Source of the DNA: JBNAVJ01 sp049700455
GTDB lineage: Bacteria > Bacteroidota > Ignavibacteria > Tepidaquicellales > Tepidaquicellaceae
Direction: 5' to 3'
NCBI GenBank assembly: GCA_049700455.1
Contig: JBNAVJ010000003.1
Span: forward strand, 105,418-169,417
DNA length: 64,000 nucleotides
The notes under the pieces were generated by a model that saw only the letters and a list, made by a program, of their open reading frames with translations, was not told the origin of the DNA and made no database searches. The position numbers were made by a program, and so were the translations under genes. Positions 26,671-34,068 of this stretch are shown here, piece by piece (within the stretch, counting starts at the first letter, position 1; each line of letters begins with the position of its first letter).

Positions 26671-27634
26671 CTTCCAATGCTCTTATACCATCATCAATAG
26701 ATATAAGAGGAGATTTGTTATTAACAATACTGTCGAGAAAGTTATTTTGTTCAAACTTCATTGCATTCAACTCAGGAACAACAGGCTTTATGTGTTTTAC
26801 ATACATACGAACATTATTTTTCACAAGAGAAGTAATTACATTTGTAGGGTCTGTTGTTTCTTTATCAAGTAGAAAAACCTCAGATGTATTTTTCTCAAAA
26901 TCAACTGTTATATAAGCATTATTTTGAAAAATCCTCATTTTACGCATCTTTTTTTGTGAAATACGACTTGCTGTAATGTTTGCAACACAACCATTTTCAA
27001 ATTTTATTCTTGCATTGGCTATATCCACTTTGCCCGTCATAATGGGGACCCCATTAGCATCGATGCTTTTCACTTTACTTTTTACAAGGGACAGAATAAT
27101 ATCCAGATCGTGTATCATTAAATCCTCTATAACAGAAATATCTGTGCTACGGGGGTTGAACATTGATAATCTATGTGATTCTATGAACATCGGGGTTCCT
27201 AAAAAAGGTTCTACACTAAGCAGAGCAGGGTTAAACCGTTCTATATGACCAACCTGAACAACCAATTTTGTGTCAGCAGCAAGCGTGGATAACTTATAGG
27301 CTTTTTCAATTGTGTCGCAGAGTGGTTTTTCTATAAAAGTATTAACTTTATTAGCAATGAGCTCTCTTGCTATATCATAATGTGTTATGGTTGGGGTTAC
27401 TACAAGAGCTGCATTTACCTTTCTTATAAGTTCATCTAACGAGTGGCAAAATATTACCCCTGTATCTTGTAATAGCTCATATTTTTTACTGTCTGTATCA
27501 AAAACAAAAATGGATTGAATATCTTTTCTTTCTCTGGCAAGCTCCTTAATGTTATTTAAGTGCATTTTACCCAGATGACCAAGTCCTACAATTCCAATAT
27601 TCAGATCATTTATTTTATTCTGAAGGTTCTGCAT
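26627..27634 (-). CDS. Gfo/Idh/MocA-family oxidoreductase
   Basis: The N-terminal Rossmann domain has IVGLGHLGKMHL. The EKP motif (FIEKPLCDT) carries the catalytic Lys, and DLMIHDLDI is the second signature. The C-terminal beta domain spans about 145-290. The 335-residue length fits. Substrates in this family are sugars, inositols or related compounds, and no substrate can be assigned here. It overlaps the CDF gene by 20 bp and the cca gene by up to 44 bp. A member near lipid or sugar genes may act on NDP-sugars, but no such cluster is here. Confidence 0.88.
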   Translation of the reverse strand: MQNLQNKINDLNIGIVGLGHLGKMHLNNIKELARERKDIQSIFVFDTDSKKYELLQDTGVIFCHSLDELIRKVNAALVVTPTITHYDIARELIANKVNTFIEKPLCDTIEKAYKLSTLAADTKLVVQVGHIERFNPALLSVEPFLGTPMFIESHRLSMFNPRSTDISVIEDLMIHDLDIILSLVKSKVKSIDANGVPIMTGKVDIANARIKFENGCVANITASRISQKKMRKMRIFQNNAYITVDFEKNTSEVFLLDKETTDPTNVITSLVKNNVRMYVKHIKPVVPELNAMKFEQNNFLDSIVNNKSPLISIDDGIRALEVAQMVLKQIEPFET

Positions 27635-29021
27635 GTATTATTACATATGTTAAATCAGGGTATTTTTCTTTAAGGTGTAGATAAATTTTATTTTCCAGTA
27701 AAGTTACTATATCATGTACAGTTTCCATCGAACTATCTTTTTCAAAATAACAAATGAGAGAAATACGAATTTTCCCATTTGCAGAAATAACTTTTAAATC
27801 GTCATAGCGAATTACATTCTGTTCGTTATCAAGAATAGTTTTGATAGCATTTACTAAAGATGGGTAGTTTTTTGTTACATCTTCCGTTTCAAAAGTAATG
27901 CCTTCAGGTTCATCAATATGGATTTTTACATCAGTTATAAAAGGGATTTTTTCTTTAATCTGTTTCTCAAGGATATCAATTACATCGTGGGCGGTCTTTA
28001 AATCCGTAAATTCAGGCAAGTCAATGTGTAACTCAGCAAAAATAGAATCATTAATTTTGTGTGTATACACATCGTGGCAGGTAAATCCAGATTCTTTTAC
28101 AATCATTTGTATTTTATCATTTATAGTTTCATTTTTACTTTCTACTGGTTCACTATGTACCACTATATCGGAATCAGGGAGGTTAGATTTTATTCGTCGC
28201 TCTACAGCAGTCATTACATCGTGTACTTCAGAAAAACTTTTGGTGCGTGGGACTTCAATTGTCATATCCACAAAAGTTGTGGAGCCACTATTTCTGACTC
28301 GTAAGTTTTTAATGTTTTCAACTCCCTTTATTTCATATACAGAACTCTTAATTTTTTCATAGATACCATCCGGCACTTTATCCATTAAAGAATCAAAAGC
28401 CCTTCTGGAGAGATTTACTGTTGTGTATATAATTACCAAAGAAACAAGCACTGCACTTACAGGGTCTGCAAGCCTTGAAACATTAAAGTATGTGAGTAAC
28501 ATACTAATTAAAACAACAATAGAACTTAGAATATCTGATGAAAAATGCAACGAATCTGCTTCGAGGGCTTGAGAGTTAGTTTCTCTTGCTATTTTCCTGA
28601 GCGTCCTTGATCTTGAAAAGTCTATACCGATACAAATTATAATAACACTGAAAGTGAAAATATCAATCTGAACCGGTTTATGTTCAATGATTCTCATTAT
28701 TGCTTCATAGATAAGATAACCACACATCAGAATAAGTATTAACACCTGAAAGAGTGCTGATAGGCTTTCTATTTTTTGATGACCATACTGATGTTGTCTG
28801 TCAGGTGGTTTAGCAGAAATATTTATTGATACTAAAGTAGCAACGCAAGCCAGTAAATCAGTAGCAGAATGGAAAAGCTCAGACAGAACTGCAAGGCTTC
28901 CGCTAAGGTAAGATGCTACTGCTTTTAAAGTAACTATCACAAATGCTGCATAAAGGGAATTTCTTGCAACCTTAAGCTTTTTGTAAACAATAATATTAAT
29001 TTCCTGCTCCTGCAAATTCAT
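27615..29021 (-). CDS. Cation diffusion facilitator with three tandem C-terminal modules
   Basis: CDF exporters carry divalent metals out of the cytoplasm in exchange for protons. Six TMs lie within residues 20-205. The two metal-site motifs His51/Asp55 (HSATD) and His159/Asp163 (HFSSD) are typical. Ordinary members have one dimerisation domain of ~80 residues. Here three related copies follow (about 212-293, 297-373, 383-467), each with an HD pair (His267, His345, His436) and an IH-EP or VH-EP end. The extra copies may be metal sensors or an enlarged dimer surface (inference). Zinc, manganese or iron cannot be told apart. Confidence 0.88.
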   Translation of the reverse strand: MNLQEQEINIIVYKKLKVARNSLYAAFVIVTLKAVASYLSGSLAVLSELFHSATDLLACVATLVSINISAKPPDRQHQYGHQKIESLSALFQVLILILMCGYLIYEAIMRIIEHKPVQIDIFTFSVIIICIGIDFSRSRTLRKIARETNSQALEADSLHFSSDILSSIVVLISMLLTYFNVSRLADPVSAVLVSLVIIYTTVNLSRRAFDSLMDKVPDGIYEKIKSSVYEIKGVENIKNLRVRNSGSTTFVDMTIEVPRTKSFSEVHDVMTAVERRIKSNLPDSDIVVHSEPVESKNETINDKIQMIVKESGFTCHDVYTHKINDSIFAELHIDLPEFTDLKTAHDVIDILEKQIKEKIPFITDVKIHIDEPEGITFETEDVTKNYPSLVNAIKTILDNEQNVIRYDDLKVISANGKIRISLICYFEKDSSMETVHDIVTLLENKIYLHLKEKYPDLTYVIIHAEPSE

Positions 29022-29839
29022 TCTATTATTATTATTTGTTCCTTTCTTCCCTCGTTACGGAAAAATAGTTGTGAAAGATATACCCCTGATATTGTTACCA
29101 CCGCTCCTACTAAAAACAGTGGGGTCAATGACTCTTTCAAAAGTAGGTATGAAAAAAACACAGTGATAATTGGAGACGAATTTAAAAAAGTTGTTAAGGT
29201 ACTTACTGGAATTATTTTTGTAGAATATGAAAAAATAAAATAGCTTCCAAAAGCTACCAGCACAGTCAGATGAAGAAAACCTAAAACTCCTGTAGCAGTT
29301 ATTCTTAGGGGATCAAAATTCCTCACATCAGTAAAAAAGATTGGCAGATACAGAATATTTCCAATACTAAAAGCCACTGTAGAGGTTACTAAAGCTCCGT
29401 ATCTCTCTACCATTTCTTTACTGAAACTCAAATACATAGCCCAGGATAAAACTGCAAATACCAGTAAGACGTCTCCCTTTATTACATCCTGATTTACCAA
29501 AACAGTGGTTTTCAAGTTTTCATAAAATATAATAATAATACCTATAATAGTTAATGATATAATAAGGAGTTTTTTCCAGATGAAAACTTCATTTTTTCTG
29601 ATTACTGCTATAAGATAAGCGAAGAGGGGAGTACAGGAATATATTACGCCCGAATGAGAAGCGGAAGAATAGCTTATTCCCTTCATAAAAAAGAATTGGT
29701 TCAAAGGAATTACAAGTATCCCGAGCCAGAAAAACCAAAGATACTTTTCTAAACGTAATGCTTTTAGTTTTTCTTTTGCTTTTTTTCGTTTTTTTCGATG
29801 TTTAGCTAATACTTTCTTTTTAGGTTTGTTCATATACAC
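29018..29839 (-). CDS. EamA/DMT-type permease, N-terminally short
   Basis: Eight TMs of the drug/metabolite transporter type can be drawn in 273 residues. Full EamA proteins have ten TMs, and the first segment here (ALRLEKYLWFF, LNQFFFMKG) corresponds to the third. The start therefore falls in what is normally the loop after TM2, and a very basic stretch (residues 5-30) replaces TM1-2. Only 16 bp separate it from the aldolase stop, so the missing part is not encoded upstream in another frame. Either a natural short form or a truncated gene is possible. It overlaps the CDF gene by 4 bp. Confidence 0.75.
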   Translation of the reverse strand: MYMNKPKKKVLAKHRKKRKKAKEKLKALRLEKYLWFFWLGILVIPLNQFFFMKGISYSSASHSGVIYSCTPLFAYLIAVIRKNEVFIWKKLLIISLTIIGIIIIFYENLKTTVLVNQDVIKGDVLLVFAVLSWAMYLSFSKEMVERYGALVTSTVAFSIGNILYLPIFFTDVRNFDPLRITATGVLGFLHLTVLVAFGSYFIFSYSTKIIPVSTLTTFLNSSPIITVFFSYLLLKESLTPLFLVGAVVTISGVYLSQLFFRNEGRKEQIIIIE

Positions 29840-29855
29840 ATTTTAATTTCAAAAA

Positions 29856-30920
29856 TTATGCTACATCAATCTCTTTTGTCAGGTAGACATCTTGAATAGC
29901 ATTAAGGAGTTTAACTCCTTCAGCCATTTCTTTCTGAAAGGCTTTCCGTCCTGATATTAAGCCCATTCCCCCTGCTCTTTTGTTTATAACAGCAGTTCTT
30001 ACAGCTTCTTGAAGGTCAGATTCTTTTTTTCCTGTTGAAGCGCCTCCAGAATTAATAAGTCCTGCTCTGCCCATATAGTTGTTAACTACCTGATAACGGC
30101 ATAAATCTATTGGGTTTTCTGTTGTCAGTTTTTCATAAACAAGTTTATGGGTCTTACCAAATTTTAGGGCGTTGTATCCACCATTGTTTTCAGGCAATTT
30201 CTGTTTGATAATATCGGCTTCAATTGTAACTCCAAGATGATTTGCCTGGCCTGTCAGGTCTGCGCTTAAATGATAATCTTTATCCCCTTTAACGTTGAAG
30301 GCTGCATTCCTCAAATAACACCATAAAACCGTTACCATCCCGAGTTCATGGGCATAAGCAAATGCCTCAGAAACCTCTTGAATTTGACGGGAGGATTCTT
30401 CTGAACCAAAATAAATAGTAGCACCCACTGCAACTGCTCCTAAATCAAAAGCTTGTCTAACACTGGCAAACATTATCTGGTCGTATTTGTTAGGATAGGT
30501 TAAAAATTCGTTATGATTCAGTTTCAAGATAAATGGTACTTTATGAGCATATTTTCTACTTACCGCCCCAAGCACACCAAGAGTTGTTGCTACAGCATTG
30601 CAACCACCCTCAATTGCAAGTTTCACAATGTTTTCAGGATCAAAATATATGGGGTTTGGAGCAAAAGAAGCCCCTGCTGAATGTTCAATTCCCTGATCAA
30701 CAGGTAAAATAGAAAGATAACCTGTGCCTGCTAATCTTCCTGTGTTAAAAATTAACTGCATATTTCTTAAGACATTAGGTGACCTGTCAGAATCCTTCCA
30801 TACTCTATCAACAAAATCTGGACCAGGCAAGTGAAGCTGTTCTTTTGGAACTGTAGTACATTTATGAGTGAGTAAATACTCATTCTCTTTACCAAGAATT
30901 TCTGTTATTTTATCTATCAT
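29856..30920 (-). CDS. fbaB: Class I fructose-bisphosphate aldolase (FbaB/DhnA type)
   Basis: Cleaves fructose-1,6-bisphosphate to two trioses via a Schiff base. The sequence runs in the order known for Fba[11 protein letters not shown] at the start of the barrel, [19 protein letters not shown], and NSGGASTGK near the phosphate site. The 354-residue length agrees with the E. coli FbaB type. It is encoded alone upstream of the EamA gene. Reading toward the gene, about 210 bp (30921-31132) contain only AT-rich DNA with no clear box. Confidence 0.93.
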   Translation of the reverse strand: MIDKITEILGKENEYLLTHKCTTVPKEQLHLPGPDFVDRVWKDSDRSPNVLRNMQLIFNTGRLAGTGYLSILPVDQGIEHSAGASFAPNPIYFDPENIVKLAIEGGCNAVATTLGVLGAVSRKYAHKVPFILKLNHNEFLTYPNKYDQIMFASVRQAFDLGAVAVGATIYFGSEESSRQIQEVSEAFAYAHELGMVTVLWCYLRNAAFNVKGDKDYHLSADLTGQANHLGVTIEADIIKQKLPENNGGYNALKFGKTHKLVYEKLTTENPIDLCRYQVVNNYMGRAGLINSGGASTGKKESDLQEAVRTAVINKRAGGMGLISGRKAFQKEMAEGVKLLNAIQDVYLTKEIDVA

Positions 30921-31132
30921 AGTTATTTCATTAATTAATAAGATAAATTTACTAATTTTTTCCTAAAGATTAAATGTTTCTTCAGAGTAGCATACATTTA
31001 CAAATAAATCTTAAGCCCACATAAAATTTAAAAATCAAGAAGCTATGGAATGGGAAAAAATTATGTTTTTTAAGTTATAGCATTTATTGTAATTAAATCA
31101 ATCTGGTAAAATACATAAACAAACCTCATAAA

Positions 31133-31951
31133 TTAGTTTTTAGCAGTGGAGTCATCAGCATTATTTGTTTTGTTATGCGAAGAGCGCTTGAGAAACAACA
31201 TTACTATTCCGAACAAAATCAGGACAATTGAAATTAGTTGTGCCTGAGTTAAGCCCCAAATAACAATAGGATTTAGTCTTATAAACTCAACAAGCAACCT
31301 CTCAATTCCTATACATATAAGATAAATATAGAAGAGTTGTCCATGATATTTCATTTTTTTTCTAATAAGCCATAAAATGAGAAAAATAATTACACCTGCT
31401 CCAAACTCATATAAGGGAGTTGGATGTACAAGCACTCCTGGAGCCGTTGGAACAATACCTTTAATATAGCTATAACCAAGAAATTCCCATTTAGTCCCAT
31501 TAACAGGAAGCCCATAGCAACCATCACCGGAGAGATGGCATCCAATACGAGCAATACCATAACCGAGTGCAGCAGCAGGTGCCATACAGTCAAATATTTG
31601 TAGAAGGTTGAGTTTCTTTTTATGAGTATATAAGTAAATAATAGCAATTGATAGGATTAATCCCCCATAAAATGTCAAACCTGCTGGAGAAAAAAGTACA
31701 TCACTTCGAAAATAGTACGATATGTTTTCCCCTTTGCCGAAATTCCATTCTTCAATAATGTAAAACAATTTGCTACCCACAATTCCGGCAACAATTGCAA
31801 TGAAGGTTATTGTAATTCCGATTTCCTCTTTTATATTATTTCGTTTCAGTTCACGGGAAAATATTGTGCTTGCAACAAGAAAGCCGATGCCAAGCATCAA
31901 TCCATAGCTGTAAACTGTAATTGGTCCTATTTTAAATAATTCAGGATACAT
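31133..31951 (-). CDS. lgt: Prolipoprotein diacylglyceryl transferase
   Basis: Inner-membrane enzyme that transfers diacylglycerol to the lipobox Cys of prolipoproteins. Seven hydrophobic segments are visible. The motif GYGIARIGCHLSGDGCYG carries the conserved Arg, and HPTPLYE is the second signature. The Cys/Gly variant of the loop occurs in FCB-group Lgt proteins. The gene explains how the lipoproteins of this window are modified. The small gene at 31957-32364 ends 5 bp upstream. Confidence 0.94.
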   Translation of the reverse strand: MYPELFKIGPITVYSYGLMLGIGFLVASTIFSRELKRNNIKEEIGITITFIAIVAGIVGSKLFYIIEEWNFGKGENISYYFRSDVLFSPAGLTFYGGLILSIAIIYLYTHKKKLNLLQIFDCMAPAAALGYGIARIGCHLSGDGCYGLPVNGTKWEFLGYSYIKGIVPTAPGVLVHPTPLYEFGAGVIIFLILWLIRKKMKYHGQLFYIYLICIGIERLLVEFIRLNPIVIWGLTQAQLISIVLILFGIVMLFLKRSSHNKTNNADDSTAKN

Positions 31952-31956
31952 AGAGT

Positions 31957-32364
31957 TTATTTTACAATTAATTTAATAAATTTCTTTCTGGGTTCAGCAG
32001 CAAGTTTTATTTTTTGTTTATTCACTTTAAATTTAAATGTATTTGTGCCGGAACGTTCTTTACTTATATTTAATTCGTACTCAGTGTTTTTAAAATCATA
32101 TAATTTATATTCGTATGTTGCAGGTCCTGATTTTGCAAGTGTTAACGATGGAGCAGAAAGACCTTCAATTCTAAATGAGATTTTTTTCTTCTCAGTATCA
32201 ATCTTTTCGGTAACATCAATTTTATAACGAAAGTTCTCAAAAACTTTTACAGTGCGGATTATAAAAGAAATATATTCTTGATTTGTAATTTTATCTATTG
32301 CTTTACTGAGAATTATTTCAAACTCATATTCTAATTTAGGAGGTCTAACCTGTTTTGTCCTCAT
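31957..32364 (-). CDS. Unrecognised 135-residue basic protein
   Basis: I do not recognise this family. The product is lysine-rich and predicted mostly beta, without a signal peptide or TM. It is compactly placed between hisS (9 bp) and lgt (5 bp) on the same strand, which supports a real gene. Paired strands such as YEYKLYDF and FKFKVNKQKIKL suggest a small beta-sandwich. No conserved catalytic residues are visible. Confidence 0.6.
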   Translation of the reverse strand: MRTKQVRPPKLEYEFEIILSKAIDKITNQEYISFIIRTVKVFENFRYKIDVTEKIDTEKKKISFRIEGLSAPSLTLAKSGPATYEYKLYDFKNTEYELNISKERSGTNTFKFKVNKQKIKLAAEPRKKFIKLIVK

Positions 32365-32373
32365 AAAGTTACT

Positions 32374-33639
32374 TTAATCATTTTTTGATACTAAATTATA
32401 GAGTTCTGTACTCAGAGTTTCTAAAGGCAAACGTTTTTCTGTAGCATTAAGCATATCTCTGAGTATAGCTGAAGATTCTTTAATTTCATTTTCTCCTATT
32501 ATTAAACAATATTTAACACCCAGTCTATTGGCTTCCTTTAGTTGAGACTTTAAACTTCTGTAAAGATGGTCAATTTCAATTTTCATCCCTTTATCTCTGA
32601 GTTCAGAGCTGATTTTTAAAGCTAATTTAAAGGCTGTTTCTCCCAGATAAGCAATGAAGATATCAACTCCCTTTTCAGAAGGGAAGTTATAATTACTTTT
32701 TTCTATGACATAAGTTAATCGTTCAAGCCCACAGGCAAATCCAATAGCTGGAGTAGGGGGACCACCCAGTTGTTCAACTAATCTGTTATATCTGCCACCT
32801 CCAAAGATTGCATTTTGTGAACCTAAAAGTGGGGATATAACTTCGAATGTTGTTGAAGTATAATAATCAAATCCTCTGACCAACCTGTAATCGACTTCAT
32901 ATCTTATACCTACGGTTTTTAGACCATCGAGGACTCTTTCAAAATGTGTTCTTGTTTTAGATGAGAGAAATTCGAAAAGTACTGGTGCCTCTTTCAAGAT
33001 AGAAATATCTTTTTCATCCTTTGAATCAAGTATTCGTAAGGGATTTCTCTGGAGCCTTTTTTGACTATCCAATGAAAGGTCGGATTCATATCTTCTTAAA
33101 TATTTGGTCAGGTGTTTCAAATATTCTTTACGCTCTTCGAAATCGCCGATAGTATTTATTTTTATCACAATATCTTTTACACAGAAGATAGAAAGTATTT
33201 TATGACTTAAAGCAATTAACTCCACATCAACTGAATAATTATCACTGCCAATTGCTTCAGCCCCGAACTGCGAAAACTCTCTGAATCTACCAGCTTGTGG
33301 GCGTTCGTGCCTATACATATTTGCAATATAATATAATTTTTGAAGAGGAGATTTATTGTAAAGATGATTTTCAAGGTAAGCTCTAATTACTGGTGCTGTC
33401 ATCTCAGGCTTAAGGGTGTATTCATCATTATTGAAAGAATACATCTCTTTTGAAACCACATCAGTTTCTTCACCAATACCACGTTTAAACAATTCAGTTT
33501 TTTCAAAAGTGGGAGTTCGAATCTCGCGATAATTAAACAATGCTGCAACTTCACGAAGTTTATTTTCAATATGAAGCCGCTTATCACAATCTTCGGGTAG
33601 AAAATCCTGTGTTCCTCTTGGTTTTTTTATTATAGTCAT
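32374..33639 (-). CDS. hisS: Histidyl-tRNA synthetase
   Basis: Class II synthetase. Motif 2 is MYRHERPQAGRFREFSQFGA, the HisRS-specific motif is LVRGFDYYTSTTFEV, and motif 3 includes FGGGRYNRLVEQLGG and GFACGLERL. The C-terminal anticodon-binding domain (about 320-421) is present, so this is the real synthetase rather than the HisZ regulator. The 421-residue length fits. Its ATG is preceded after 22 bp by the 91-residue gene. Confidence 0.96.
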   Translation of the reverse strand: MTIIKKPRGTQDFLPEDCDKRLHIENKLREVAALFNYREIRTPTFEKTELFKRGIGEETDVVSKEMYSFNNDEYTLKPEMTAPVIRAYLENHLYNKSPLQKLYYIANMYRHERPQAGRFREFSQFGAEAIGSDNYSVDVELIALSHKILSIFCVKDIVIKINTIGDFEERKEYLKHLTKYLRRYESDLSLDSQKRLQRNPLRILDSKDEKDISILKEAPVLFEFLSSKTRTHFERVLDGLKTVGIRYEVDYRLVRGFDYYTSTTFEVISPLLGSQNAIFGGGRYNRLVEQLGGPPTPAIGFACGLERLTYVIEKSNYNFPSEKGVDIFIAYLGETAFKLALKISSELRDKGMKIEIDHLYRSLKSQLKEANRLGVKYCLIIGENEIKESSAILRDMLNATEKRLPLETLSTELYNLVSKND

Positions 33640-33661
33640 AATATATTAAGAAGTTTTTTAT

Positions 33662-33937
33662 CTATGGCATTATTATCGTGCTTGAATAAGCTATAACAGG
33701 GTATTTCCCAAAGTAGTAAGTGTGTAAATATTCAAACACACTTTGAAGTGTTTCTTCAGGTAGAATTAGTTCAATCATTTTCGAAAACTCCTGATAGGTA
33801 TTGCCTGTTATCATTGATTTCTTTATATCTTCAAGCACTATATGCACAGGGGAATAGTACATAAGATTTGCTTTGAGATTATCAATAACTTCAGCAGTAG
33901 TGTAAATTGTTATTTTAGCATAATTCTTTAGAATCAT
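33662..33937 (-). CDS. Small protein with possible PII/CutA-like fold
   Basis: The 91-residue protein has a beta-alpha-beta pattern: KITIYTTAEVIDNLKANL, then a loop, MIELILPEETLQSVFEYLH, and KYPVIAYSSTIIM. The last two resemble the C-terminal half of CutA/PII-like proteins, which have similar I-LI-PEE-L and YP-I-A signatures, but this is pattern matching only. No signal peptide is seen. It is first in the run toward hisS, after about 130 bp of AT-rich DNA shared with the divergent gcvP promoter. The role is unknown. Confidence 0.55.
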   Translation of the reverse strand: MILKNYAKITIYTTAEVIDNLKANLMYYSPVHIVLEDIKKSMITGNTYQEFSKMIELILPEETLQSVFEYLHTYYFGKYPVIAYSSTIIMP

Positions 33938-34030
33938 ATTTTTTTTTAATTCTTTAAATTTACTTTATTTTTTGATTTATTAAAATGTAAAATCATTTCA
34001 TATTATATTTTATTTGAAGACCATTCAGTA

Positions 34031-34038
34031 TATATTTG
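34031..34038 (+). promoter_or_regulatory. Possible -7 box before gcvP
   Basis: TATATTTG fits TAnnTTTG and lies 30 bp before the ATG of gcvP. The nearest TTG (34014-34016) is too close for a standard -33 box, so support is only partial. Confidence 0.4.
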
Positions 34039-34068
34039 TAAAACTAATCAAATAAATCTTACAAAATT

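Noticed and set aside
27898..28362. A 154-codon plus-strand frame inside the CDF gene
   Set aside because: It lies opposite the C-terminal modules of the CDF protein, whose repeats and motifs are conserved; the plus-strand peptide is Ser/Ile-rich without family features.
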